From positions 18,046-82,045 of IMG/VR virus record IMGVR_UViG_3300033156_000312: a stretch of 64,000 bases of DNA. One strand, given 5' to 3'. How positions within the stretch are numbered: position 1 is the first letter of the stretch; the number at the start of each line of letters is the position of its first letter. Made by a program: the position numbers and the translations under genes. The DNA comes from a virus. This document shows, piece after piece, positions 50,487-59,468 of this stretch. The notes below the pieces were generated by a model. That model was not told the origin of the DNA. It was given only the letters and a program-made list of their open reading frames with translations, and made no database searches.

Positions 50487-52970
50487 TTATTCTTTATATC
50501 CAAAGGCATCTTTGTCAATTTGGTCGTGCATCTTCTTGTAGTAATCATCATCTTTCTTCTTTGACCCAACGACATCAGTGCCTGTTTCAAGTTTTGCCCT
50601 TAAACTTGCATTTTCCATCTCTACTTTGGCTTTAGAGAACTTATCGTCATTAAGAATATCCTCATCAGATATTTCATAATCACCAAGTTCTGCTCGCCTT
50701 TTGAGAATTTCTTGAGCTTTTTCAGCATAAAGCTTTATTTTCTTTTTGGCTTCTATTAATTCTTTTGCCAATTTATTAATACCAGCTTTATGTCTCTCTA
50801 AAAGAGATTTCATCTTTAACTGTCTTGCTCTGCGTAGAATTTTTCTTCTCACAGACTCAACAGATACTCCCAATCTCTTTAGCGTAGCTTTGGGCTTAGG
50901 TTGTCCAAGTCTTGCTAAAGCATTTCTTACATGAGCTTCATCATGTATTGGGAACATTCTAATCTTTCTCATTTTGCCAGTTTTCTTGTTCTTAACCTTT
51001 ACTACTACTGCAAACATTTTATCAGAAATTCCTTTTCGTTCCTGATATGTCAATTTCTTTGCTTCATCTTCTTTCTTAGCTTGTCCTGGGCCTGGGCGGT
51101 CTGCTCGCCTCATTTGTCCACCACATTTAGCACATTTTAAATCTTTACAATGTTTATCAGTCGTTATCTTATATCCGCATTTGATACATGAACAGTCAAA
51201 TTTTTGACTAACTTCAATGTCTTCAAATTCTTCGTTATCTATTATCTCATATTCAAATCGAGCTTCTACTGGCTCTTCAACTTTAGACTCCTCTTTCTTC
51301 TCTTCAGCAGGTTTTTCTTCAGTCTTCTCTTCGACTTTAGTTTCTTCTGCTTTTTCGGGAGTCTTTTCATCTTCTGTTTCTTCGGCTTTAGGAGCTTCCT
51401 TTGCCTCTTCAGCTTTCGGTTCTTCAGTCTTTTCGACCTTCTCTTCTTTAGCTTTTTCGGCTTCTGGTTGCTCTTTCTTCGCCTCTTCAGCTTTATCCTC
51501 GGTCTTTGGAGTCTCTTCTTTCTTCGGCTCTTCGACTGTCGGCTTTTCAACTTTTTCTTCTTTAGGTTCTGCTTTGGCTTCTGTTGGCTTTTCTTCTGCC
51601 TTAGCTTCTTCCTTTTTAGCTTCAGCTTTTCGTTCAGAAATAACTTTCTTATTCTCTTCTTCAGAGCTTTTCAGGAAATCATGCTCTTTCTTTTCATCTT
51701 TTTTCTCAGAAGCCGTAACTTTTTTCTCATCTTTCATTTCTTTTCCTCCTTCTTCCGAAGTTTCTTTCTTATCTGCGATAATTATCTCTTCTATTTTACT
51801 TATTTGTTTATATGATTCTTTAGTAATATCATACGAATATTCTAAACCACATCTCTTACATTTTACAGTTTTTATCTTTAATTTGGATGAACCTACGACC
51901 TCGTTTACTTTACCGCACTGTAAACAAGTAGTTCTACCCATATATATAAAATTCATATTTTGAACTAATTCATTCACTTTCTTTTTAGCCCAAGTAACTT
52001 TGTATTCTTTTGCACAATGCAAACATCTTAATTTTGCACCCGTTTCAGTTTTTTGTAATAATCTCCAACTACTGGTATGACAACTTGGACACATCACCTT
52101 AAAATCAATTAATTGAGGAGGATATATCATTTTACCAGATTTACCAAGAATAGCAAAACATTTAGGACATTTAATGTCTCCCAATAATTTAGGTTCAAAC
52201 TCTTCACCACAATTTTCGCATTTGATTTTTGTAGAAACTTGAGTAGTTATAGTGTTATCTGATTTAGGAGTTTCTTCTGAACTTGTAGTCATATCATCAC
52301 CAATCCAACACGTTTCACCATTGCAAGTTATGATGTCTTCGGCATCATATTTTTTGGCAAATATTAAATTCTCTTCTATTGCTTCAGAATTTTTCTTTGC
52401 TAATTCTAACACTTTAGCATCTTCAAAGGCAGGTTCTTCTTTGAAAAGCAATGCTCCTCCTGCGATTTCTTGCTGAAGTAACTCAAAAGTGCCATCTTTT
52501 AATTTTCTTTTTTTATTTTTCGGACACCAAATTTCATAAGAAGTTGCCAGTTTTTTGGCTTTGAAGAGCTTTTTAGCTTCTTCCCACTCTTCGCCAAAAT
52601 TAGCTTTATAAAATACGCCATAGGCAACAACCATATCTTCCTTTTGTTTATATCTATAATCAATATAATGACCTATTACATACCTTCTTTGATGGTCAAT
52701 ATCAACTGGTTTACCAATCATACTTGGTAAAGCTTTGAGTAATGCCTTTTTTGGTAGACGGGTTCGATTTTTGTTTGCTTTATCTGCAAACGTGTAAATA
52801 GTCTTAAACCCTGCTAAAGCTTTATTGTTTTTTAAATTTATACCTTTTGCTTTAGCTATCTCTATAAGTTCGTCTTTTTCTTTACCCTCTTCAAGAATTT
52901 CTGTCTCTGAATGTTGTTCATAATCCTTTAAAAACTCTATTGCATCTACATTAGTGATTCTATTATTCAT
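50487..52970 (-). CDS. Prohead protease fused to scaffold, with zinc ribbons
   Basis: An 827-aa fusion. Residues about 45-180 are a prohead protease-like domain: MIGKPVDIDHQRRYVIGHY (His 93) and KKLATSYEIWCP (Ser 144) give the expected His/Ser pair. Several zinc ribbons follow (CENCGEEF-CPKC, CPSCHTSSW-CLHC, CLQCGKVN-CKRC). Then comes a long Lys/Glu/Ala/Pro low-complexity stretch (about residues 400-580), another ribbon (CIKCGYKIT-CAKC), and IHDEAHVRNALARLG with a helical scaffold end. It would direct capsid assembly and then self-cleave. The many ribbons are unusual for this family. Confidence 0.78.
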   Translation of the reverse strand: MNNRITNVDAIEFLKDYEQHSETEILEEGKEKDELIEIAKAKGINLKNNKALAGFKTIYTFADKANKNRTRLPKKALLKALPSMIGKPVDIDHQRRYVIGHYIDYRYKQKEDMVVAYGVFYKANFGEEWEEAKKLFKAKKLATSYEIWCPKNKKRKLKDGTFELLQQEIAGGALLFKEEPAFEDAKVLELAKKNSEAIEENLIFAKKYDAEDIITCNGETCWIGDDMTTSSEETPKSDNTITTQVSTKIKCENCGEEFEPKLLGDIKCPKCFAILGKSGKMIYPPQLIDFKVMCPSCHTSSWRLLQKTETGAKLRCLHCAKEYKVTWAKKKVNELVQNMNFIYMGRTTCLQCGKVNEVVGSSKLKIKTVKCKRCGLEYSYDITKESYKQISKIEEIIIADKKETSEEGGKEMKDEKKVTASEKKDEKKEHDFLKSSEEENKKVISERKAEAKKEEAKAEEKPTEAKAEPKEEKVEKPTVEEPKKEETPKTEDKAEEAKKEQPEAEKAKEEKVEKTEEPKAEEAKEAPKAEETEDEKTPEKAEETKVEEKTEEKPAEEKKEESKVEEPVEARFEYEIIDNEEFEDIEVSQKFDCSCIKCGYKITTDKHCKDLKCAKCGGQMRRADRPGPGQAKKEDEAKKLTYQERKGISDKMFAVVVKVKNKKTGKMRKIRMFPIHDEAHVRNALARLGQPKPKATLKRLGVSVESVRRKILRRARQLKMKSLLERHKAGINKLAKELIEAKKKIKLYAEKAQEILKRRAELGDYEISDEDILNDDKFSKAKVEMENASLRAKLETGTDVVGSKKKDDDYYKKMHDQIDKDAFGYKE

Positions 52971-52994
52971 TTTACTTCCTCCTCAGAATTTTTA

Positions 52995-53426
52995 TTAATA
53001 ATTTTCTAAATTTATTCCTTGTTCTAAAAATAAATTATTAAATTTCGTTACTTGTTCTTCCATTAATTTTTGTTGAGAATATAAATAGTCTCTTATCGTT
53101 TTGATTTCCGCAAAATTTCGATATTGTAATTCAGTAATAAAACTTGGTGCTTCTTTAGCAAGTTCAAGTCTTTCGATGGGATTAAATTCTTTAGCAAAAT
53201 TATGTAAAAAGAATTCTATCGAAAAATTATCTTCTGCAAAAATCTTTTTAATTGTAGGACAATTTTCATCACATTTCCCTATTGCAGTTCTTTTTAAATA
53301 TTTTTTATTTTGATTGTCATAAAAAATAATTGTTTCTTCGCTATTATCATCTACAAATAAATGCTCTTCGTCTTTTCCATAAATAATAATACTCAAATTG
53401 TGAATGTCGCAATAAATCGTTTTCAT
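52995..53426 (-). CDS. Hypothetical protein
   Basis: A 143-aa acidic protein. MKTIYCDIHNLSIIIYG and GKCDENCPTIKKIF show cysteines that could pair, and the C-terminal half is helical (IKTIRDYLYSQQKLMEEQV). It lies between the scaffold/protease and fibre-like genes. No family is recognised. Confidence 0.55.
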   Translation of the reverse strand: MKTIYCDIHNLSIIIYGKDEEHLFVDDNSEETIIFYDNQNKKYLKRTAIGKCDENCPTIKKIFAEDNFSIEFFLHNFAKEFNPIERLELAKEAPSFITELQYRNFAEIKTIRDYLYSQQKLMEEQVTKFNNLFLEQGINLENY

Positions 53427-53441
53427 ACATTTTATTCCTTA

Positions 53442-53978
53442 TTATTTTTCGCTGATTTCAACATCATCAAACAAGAACGAATAACTTGTGCTATAATTGT
53501 TACCGCCAATACCTACATATCCAGAAATAATGCTATGGTCAGTATCTTCAACAGTTGTTATTAAATTCCAAGTCCCACTTATATATTCTTCTACTGATAA
53601 TTGAAATCCATCTACTCTAAATCTTGTCTTAACATAAATATTATAACCTTGATAAGAAATTACCTGACTTAATAACGTAGCAACCCCATTAACAATACGA
53701 TATATTGCATATTTTCTATAATTTGTATAGGCATATATCATTAGTTTATAGTAATTGTAAATAGAATCATCTGAACGAAGTATCATTGCACCAACTTGCC
53801 TGCCACCGTTTTCATTAGTCCAGGGTTTTATAGTTGCAACTACTTCACAATCAGTCAAATTATTTCGAGCATTCCATAACATATATTTAGTGCCAGATAA
53901 TTGACATCTTTTTGAGCCTCCGACATCTATGACTGCTTGTCCTCCGTTACCTGATATATTCCAATTTGATTTTCCCAT
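53442..53978 (-). CDS. LamG/concanavalin-like binding protein
   Basis: A 178-aa single beta-sandwich. DCEVVATIKPWTNENGGRQ, GAMILRSDDSIYNYYKLMIY, RFRVDGFQLSVEEYISGTW and SGYVGIGGNNYSTSYSFLFD match the order of carbohydrate-binding concanavalin-like folds. It probably decorates the capsid or a fibre, since it lies among head genes. Confidence 0.7.
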   Translation of the reverse strand: MGKSNWNISGNGGQAVIDVGGSKRCQLSGTKYMLWNARNNLTDCEVVATIKPWTNENGGRQVGAMILRSDDSIYNYYKLMIYAYTNYRKYAIYRIVNGVATLLSQVISYQGYNIYVKTRFRVDGFQLSVEEYISGTWNLITTVEDTDHSIISGYVGIGGNNYSTSYSFLFDDVEISEK

Positions 53979-53994
53979 TTTTGCCTCTCAATTA

Positions 53995-54423
53995 TTACGT
54001 TTCGTCCCAACTCGTATCTTCAAAGTCTTCTATAAATAAAGATACAAACACATTATTAACAAACCAATTATTTTCAAAATTATCTATAAATAATTGTGTA
54101 AAAATATTATCAGCAAACCATTCATTCTCAAATAAATCTTCAAATAATTTTGTAAAAGTATTGTCGACAAACCATTCATCTTCAAAGCTATCGAAAAATA
54201 TTGTAGGCAAATTATCGGGAATTGAACCGACCTCATTTTGCCATTTATAATACCATTTATCCTCAGATTTAATATAAAATTCGATTCTTTTTCTTTCAGT
54301 GTTATAACCCATCACATTTTCAGATGGATGTGCTATTCTTGTTGTATCTGTCCAAGTGCGAGATAAATAATTTGTATTATTTTCTTGTAAATATTTTAAT
54401 TTTCCAGCTAAACTATTTCTCAT
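53995..54423 (-). CDS. Fibre-like protein with 18-residue repeats
   Basis: A 142-aa protein. The N-terminal part (NTERKRIEFYIKSEDKWYYKW) is like fibre attachment segments. Residues 78-131 hold three tandem 18-residue repeats, consensus D-x-F-E-[DN]-[EN]-W-F-x-[DN]-N-x-F-x-x-L-F-x, and a truncated fourth. Such strongly aromatic-acidic repeats could form a short helical or beta rod. The family is not recognised. Confidence 0.65.
   Translation of the reverse strand: MRNSLAGKLKYLQENNTNYLSRTWTDTTRIAHPSENVMGYNTERKRIEFYIKSEDKWYYKWQNEVGSIPDNLPTIFFDSFEDEWFVDNTFTKLFEDLFENEWFADNIFTQLFIDNFENNWFVNNVFVSLFIEDFEDTSWDET
54007..54192 (-). repeat. Tandem 54-base coding repeats
   Basis: Three 54-base units and a partial fourth inside the 142-aa gene. 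Each encodes F-E-x-x-W-F-x-x-N-x-F. The units differ at the DNA level, so the array is not brand new. Confidence 0.75.
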
Positions 54424-54432
54424 AATCCATTC

Positions 54433-55659
54433 CTATTTCTGAATTATTATTTTTGCTCTTCCAATAGCTACTGCACTTCCACTATCATTATAAAGTCTAA
54501 TATTATTTGCATCGTGATAAATAATAGTAAACACACCTTCTCCATTAATCCACTGGTCTTGATAAGTTCCAGCAGAAGGTTTAAACATTACAGTAGCTTG
54601 AACAAATTGTTTCCCTAATCCGTGATTTATTGTTTCAAAGTTTGCTCCGTCTGCTTGCAATTCTATTGTATTTGTGTAAACATCGGATATTAAATTATCT
54701 AAAGCCTCTTTAATAGTGTCTCCTGCAACTGAAGAATCGTTCTTAATTGACTCTCCTTCTGTTAAATGAGATAAAATAGGATTCCCTATTAAAGTTAAAC
54801 TGTTAGGATAAGATATACTATCAAAATCAGCGTATAAAGAAGAATCTGTAAATTTTTCAATTGTAGTAGCTCCTTGCAGAAAAGACCCAACACAAGATAA
54901 ATATAAACCATCAGTAGCTCCTACTGTCTTTGCAATTGTAGTTCCATAAAATTGACTTGATTCTATTATATAATAACTACCATATCCACTATAGTCATAT
55001 ACAGGATTATCTACAGTAATATAACTATTTCCCCATGTAGATACTCCATGATAAAGAACATAAGTATTTTTTATATCTAAATTCCCCGCTAAAAATACCG
55101 TATCATATACTTGGAAATAATCTCTTGCCATTCCTTTGCCATGAAATATAACATCTCCTCTTATATTACATCCAGACAATTCAAAAACACAATAATTGGA
55201 TAAAGGCGTTATAATAGTTCTTAACACTTTAATCAAATTAATAGTAGAATAATCTGTTCTACTAATCGTTATATTTTTAAACCCAGTATACCCGTCTTCT
55301 TGGCCGCTACCATCTTGAGCGTTCCATATTAAACTTCTACCTGGCCTGACTTTTATTACTGAACTTTGCATTTGATAACCTTCTACAAAAACGCATGTTT
55401 TGATTGGTAAATCAGAGTCTGGTTCAACAGTTTTACCTAAAATTTTAATAACATATCTTTTAGTTATTGAGTTATCGTTTATAGAAGATACTGCATCGAA
55501 ATAAGTTTTATACGGTTTATATTCACTTCCATCAGCAGTATAAGAGTCAGTTCTATAACCATCTACATATATAATAGTAGAATTCGTCAAAAAACTGTTA
55601 TCTAACATTTTTTGTCGTCTACCTGTGTATGGATTAAATACATATTTATATTCTTTCAT
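54433..55659 (-). CDS. Parallel beta-helix fibre protein
   Basis: A 408-aa protein. NSTIIYVDGYRTDSYTADGS is the usual entry of phage pectate-lyase-like fibres (IYVDG...G..GKPYKT), and KPYKTYFDAVSSI follows. A long series of short beta strands comes next (VIFHGKGMARDYFQVYDTVF, NLDIKNTYVLYHG). The end INHGLGKQFVQATVMFKP-VAIGRAKIIIQK is a receptor-binding style terminus. No catalytic residues can be named, so it may only bind glycan. Confidence 0.72.
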   Translation of the reverse strand: MKEYKYVFNPYTGRRQKMLDNSFLTNSTIIYVDGYRTDSYTADGSEYKPYKTYFDAVSSINDNSITKRYVIKILGKTVEPDSDLPIKTCVFVEGYQMQSSVIKVRPGRSLIWNAQDGSGQEDGYTGFKNITISRTDYSTINLIKVLRTIITPLSNYCVFELSGCNIRGDVIFHGKGMARDYFQVYDTVFLAGNLDIKNTYVLYHGVSTWGNSYITVDNPVYDYSGYGSYYIIESSQFYGTTIAKTVGATDGLYLSCVGSFLQGATTIEKFTDSSLYADFDSISYPNSLTLIGNPILSHLTEGESIKNDSSVAGDTIKEALDNLISDVYTNTIELQADGANFETINHGLGKQFVQATVMFKPSAGTYQDQWINGEGVFTIIYHDANNIRLYNDSGSAVAIGRAKIIIQK

Positions 55660-55671
55660 TTTATTCCTCTT

Positions 55672-55957
55672 TTATAATTTAGAGTAAACTTTATACTCTA
55701 ATGCAGTCCGATTTTCCCAAACACCTGTAGCATATCTATATTCTGAAAGGTCTGACTTCTCTCTCATAATTATTGTCTGTCCTTTTGGATGAACATATCT
55801 ATAATAATTATAAGTTTCTCCTGTTTCTTCTCCAGCTTCATTTTCAGTTACATCATGAAATATATAATCTGTTAATGGGGCTTTCTTCCAATCTGTTCTA
55901 CCTACTGCCCCCCCCCCCCTCTATGAAAAAATTTATAATTTTTTGAATTATACTCAT
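55672..55957 (-). pseudogene. Fibre-family gene interrupted at a 12-G tract (candidate phase-variable)
   Basis: The ATG at 55957 has gagagg upstream and starts right after the portal stop. As sequenced it reads MSIIQKIINFFIEGGGGSR and stops at TAG. With one G fewer the frame stays open for 79 more codons to TAA at 55672-55674. That stretch includes VGRTDWKKAPLTDYIF, GETYNYYRYVHPKG, IIMREKSDLSEYRYATG and VWENRTALEYKVYSKL. The latter half resembles a recurring phage protein type (YxxxG...IMRE...YRYA.G...W.NR..L.Y). The full product would be about 94 aa. Either the locus switches by G-tract slippage, or the tract length was misread. Confidence 0.75.
55908..55919 (-). repeat. Homopolymer of 12 C (12 G on the coding strand)
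   Basis: Twelve consecutive C residues in a genome that is otherwise strongly AT-rich; no other G/C run of this length was seen in the window. It lies in the 5' part of a coding frame, the usual place for contingency-locus tracts. Confidence 0.95.
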
Positions 55958-55958
55958 A

Positions 55959-57791
55959 TTATCCTCTCTTATTCTTTTTGTCAAAAGCTTGTTCTATTTC
56001 TGCCTTTTCTATCTCTTCAATTATTTCTACTATTTGGGCTTTAGTTAAACTCTTTTTTCTTATCCACTTCTTACCACTTTTCTTATATTTAAGTTTAACA
56101 TTCCTCCAAGCACTTTGTCTTGCTTTGTTTTCATCTTTAGTTTCTCTATAAACAGCATTAAAAGTTTTTATCCATATTCTTCTTGCCCCTACTGGGAGAC
56201 TTTTTAATTGTGCAGGGTAATTTTTTAAAGTATAAGGAGCCGTTATTAAATCAGGATTTTTGCTTTTGATTAAATCTATTTGAGTTACAGCTTTTCCACA
56301 TTTAGGACATTTAACCCAGCCCATTCCTGCTTCAGTTTCAGTAAGCATATCAAAAATATTTCCGCATTTTTTGCATTTTGCAAATGCTTCCATTTTTCCA
56401 ATATCATAATTTTTCTTTTCTGGGCCTTTCTTATCATCAGGAATTTCATCTTCTTCTGTATCTAAATCGGCAGGTAAATCTATCCCTTGACCTTCTCGAT
56501 TTTCTCTCACAGGAGGATATAATTTTTCGCTAATGCCTTCCGCCTCTTCCTTCTCTCTTCTATGAACCTCTGTTTTGAAATCAACTTCAGCAATCAATTC
56601 TACTGCCGTTTGAGATGATATTCTACCTCTATCATAAAGAGAACGAATAAGAGTTTTGAAATCTTCAGTCATAAACCCTTTAACGGGAGAAGAACTTATA
56701 TAGAAATTACCATTCATATATTTTATGTGACTTTTGTTTTTTTCTATGATTAGAAGCACTAATTGTTTTAGAATCTGTTTAAAATCTTCTACACCAGTTT
56801 TTACTTCTTCTATAAATACTCTTGGATTTAGGACACTTTCTCTTCTTGATGTCGAAACTGCTTCTACTACATCTATAAATCCAAGTCCTGCAAGTATATT
56901 CTTTTCTGCTACTACAAATAAATCTCTATTAAATAATTTTGCCAAATCTGGAATTACATCTTCAATCGTTTCATCAAATTGAGTAACTCTCATAGGAGAT
57001 TTTACATTTTTTTCTCCTATCTTTGTAGTTTTCAAATCATTCATTAAATCTTGGAATTGTTTTTTAACTTGTAGTAATTCTTCATCACTATAAATTTTGA
57101 TATTATTTCTTGCTAATTCTGCTGAACCCTTTTTAATCAATCTCATATAAGGAATTACCTGTTCAAGCAATTCTATCTCTTTGTTTTTTAGAGATTGTAT
57201 AATTTTCCAGTTGTGATAAACGCCTCTCTTTATTAGATATGGAGTAGGGTATTTATCAAACCATCTCCCATAAGGTCGAGAGAAGATATAACCATTATCC
57301 ATTTTAGTCTCCATACTCTTCCCTAAATAATAATCATAGCTTCCAATAGTCAATACGTCATCATCTTTCACATCTTTAGCGTGAATACTCTCTCCATCCA
57401 CAAAAAACATCTTTGTAGGAAGAATAATTCCATTCTTAGTAGATTCCCATTTAGAGACTCGAAGAACTGGAAAGGAAGAATATTTCCATCGTTCTTTAAA
57501 ATATTCTTTTGCTAAAGGCTTGATTCCTACAGGAGTTTTACCATTATACCCTTTATTAAGAACAAATAACCACTCCTCTAATATTTTGGTAAATCTTTCA
57601 TTATCTGTTTCAATATTAAAGTCCACACAAGCAGTATTTACCGCAAAATCTGTCAAAGAATCAACCAACCCAGAGACATCATCTTCTTGCATTGTTCTCA
57701 CAACTTTTACTTGATTGTGATAATCACTGGGCACAGTGATTTTCTTTAACATCATTGATAATACATAATTAAGATATAAAGAAGTATCCAT
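55959..57791 (-). CDS. Portal protein with C-terminal zinc ribbon and ChaB-like domain
   Basis: A 610-aa protein, starting at ATG 57791 after aaaaggaga; a longer frame to 57857 overlaps the terminase end. The body has the portal-like order: long helices, EYFKERWKYSSFPVLRVSKW, and a stem helix region (LLEQVIPYMRLIKKGSAELA). The C-terminus adds a ribbon (CKKCGNIF-CPKCGK) and LPVGARRIWIKTFNAVYRE then ARQSAWRNVKLKYKKSGKKW, which match the ChaB fold. Such tails are uncommon and may face the capsid interior. The terminase gene lies directly upstream. Confidence 0.85.
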   Translation of the reverse strand: MDTSLYLNYVLSMMLKKITVPSDYHNQVKVVRTMQEDDVSGLVDSLTDFAVNTACVDFNIETDNERFTKILEEWLFVLNKGYNGKTPVGIKPLAKEYFKERWKYSSFPVLRVSKWESTKNGIILPTKMFFVDGESIHAKDVKDDDVLTIGSYDYYLGKSMETKMDNGYIFSRPYGRWFDKYPTPYLIKRGVYHNWKIIQSLKNKEIELLEQVIPYMRLIKKGSAELARNNIKIYSDEELLQVKKQFQDLMNDLKTTKIGEKNVKSPMRVTQFDETIEDVIPDLAKLFNRDLFVVAEKNILAGLGFIDVVEAVSTSRRESVLNPRVFIEEVKTGVEDFKQILKQLVLLIIEKNKSHIKYMNGNFYISSSPVKGFMTEDFKTLIRSLYDRGRISSQTAVELIAEVDFKTEVHRREKEEAEGISEKLYPPVRENREGQGIDLPADLDTEEDEIPDDKKGPEKKNYDIGKMEAFAKCKKCGNIFDMLTETEAGMGWVKCPKCGKAVTQIDLIKSKNPDLITAPYTLKNYPAQLKSLPVGARRIWIKTFNAVYRETKDENKARQSAWRNVKLKYKKSGKKWIRKKSLTKAQIVEIIEEIEKAEIEQAFDKKNKRG

Positions 57792-57804
57792 ACTTTGTCT
57801 CCTT

Positions 57805-59424
57805 TTAAAAGTCTGTTCCCAATCCCCAACTCGAATTTGTGGGAGGGATGTCTTCAAAATCTCTGATTTTCCAAATTATTATTGCCAACACACGAAAAGC
57901 GTCAAATAAATGGTCTCCTATACCACTTGGACATATATACATCTTTCGTGTTCCAGATATTTTAGAGATAACGGCATTGAGTTGTTTATCGAATCTATAG
58001 TCAAGAGGAATTCTGAATTTTTTATCATAGAGAAGTTTTTTTAATCTTCTCACAGACCACTCTGACATATATTCAGTTTTATAAACAGGTTTTCCGTTTT
58101 TGAAAACTATATTATCTTCTTCATCTTTTTCAAAACCAACATTAACTTTCATTGTGCCTGCATAACGAATAACGTGTTTTACTCCATAAATTTTTTCAAA
58201 ATCATCTGCGAGCGTTCTTCCAAGAGCTTCTCCACATTCTACCCCTATAATATTAGCTTGAACGCTATCTATGATATATTTAAAAATTTCAAGTTGTTCA
58301 TCATGCTTTAGATTATAAAGAGTAATATTATATAAATAATTGTATATTTCTTTTACTTCTGATATTACAATAATTTCAGTTCCGCCTGCACCATCTCCAA
58401 CATCAGCACATACAAAAATCTGATTAGCGTTTTTTGGTCTCTCTACAACTATCAAGTCTCTAAATCTCTTATATCTTGTTTTAGGAATCTCAAATCGCTT
58501 GATGTCCTTTTTTTCAATGTAACATTCTCGAACTCTATCCATATCGAATTCCGAGACACCTTCTTCAACTATCTCGCCCTCTACAAAAATACGATAATCA
58601 ATAGAATCTTCTCCACCGTAATGCTCTACTCTGTCTTTTTTTTCTTCTTTGTCCCAATGAGGATTGACATATTGAGGAAGATTAATAACTTTGCCTCGAT
58701 TTTTTAAATCATAGAACATCTGCCCAGCAGGCATATATTTTGTAAAATTAGTCATACCTGCAAATCGTTCTATGACTCCAAGCTCTGAAGCAGATTCTTT
58801 TCGTTTATTAAAAACTTCCTCTGTTTCAAAACTCATTTCTTCACCCCAGAGTTTCTTAAAGTGCTTTTGAAAGAACTGGTCGCCTGGGTCTTTTTTGGCT
58901 TTCAGATTCATATTTACGCCGTCAAGCATCCATCCATTCTTTGCTTCTATATGATAATTAGGATAAGTTCTAATCTGTCCCTGTCTCCATTGTTTAAGAA
59001 TAGGATGCTTATCTATCCCGTGTTTTATAAAGTCTAATACTCCACGTAAATGAATTAAGTCCATAGAGGTGAATCCACAAGGATAACCATCGTCATGAAG
59101 CATAGATAGAGGAACATCTAACTTCTCCGTGCACAGTGTCTTTCCATATTTACGGCCACCAAAATTATATACATCTGCTACATTTTTTCTTAATCGAAAT
59201 TCTTGTTTTTTAGAAAGACTGTAATGTTTTGCGATTCCTTCGAAATCAATTAATGATTCAAATGAAATCATTGGTAATTGATAATTTCTTAATCGCCCAA
59301 ATACATCTTCACGAAATTCAGAAATATTATCAAAATTAGAAAAAAGACATTCAATCAGACATACTGGATTATGCCATGCTTTCATGAAAGACAAATTTTC
59401 TTCATTGATTTTTTCTAAAACCAT
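57805..59424 (-). CDS. terL: Terminase large subunit
   Basis: A 539-aa packaging motor. Walker A is GGRKYGKT (about residues 94-101), and the Walker B region is LWGEEMSFE. The C-terminal RNase H-like nuclease has ADVGDGAGG, VECGEALGR and DHLFDAFR with its acidic residues. It pumps DNA into the prohead and cuts concatemers. The portal gene follows and a putative small subunit precedes it. Confidence 0.88.
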   Translation of the reverse strand: MVLEKINEENLSFMKAWHNPVCLIECLFSNFDNISEFREDVFGRLRNYQLPMISFESLIDFEGIAKHYSLSKKQEFRLRKNVADVYNFGGRKYGKTLCTEKLDVPLSMLHDDGYPCGFTSMDLIHLRGVLDFIKHGIDKHPILKQWRQGQIRTYPNYHIEAKNGWMLDGVNMNLKAKKDPGDQFFQKHFKKLWGEEMSFETEEVFNKRKESASELGVIERFAGMTNFTKYMPAGQMFYDLKNRGKVINLPQYVNPHWDKEEKKDRVEHYGGEDSIDYRIFVEGEIVEEGVSEFDMDRVRECYIEKKDIKRFEIPKTRYKRFRDLIVVERPKNANQIFVCADVGDGAGGTEIIVISEVKEIYNYLYNITLYNLKHDEQLEIFKYIIDSVQANIIGVECGEALGRTLADDFEKIYGVKHVIRYAGTMKVNVGFEKDEEDNIVFKNGKPVYKTEYMSEWSVRRLKKLLYDKKFRIPLDYRFDKQLNAVISKISGTRKMYICPSGIGDHLFDAFRVLAIIIWKIRDFEDIPPTNSSWGLGTDF

Positions 59425-59468
59425 ATTTTCCTTGTTTATAGGGAATTAATCAGAAACTACTGGAAGGA

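Noticed and set aside
51204-51963. Long plus-strand frames opposite the scaffold gene
   Set aside because: They are antisense shadows of a Lys/Glu/Ala-rich coding region, with low-complexity Ser/Phe composition and no ribosome sites.
41057-55957. Diversity-generating retroelement driving fibre variation
   Set aside because: No reverse transcriptase gene or template/variable repeat pair is present in the window; the G tract is a different mechanism.
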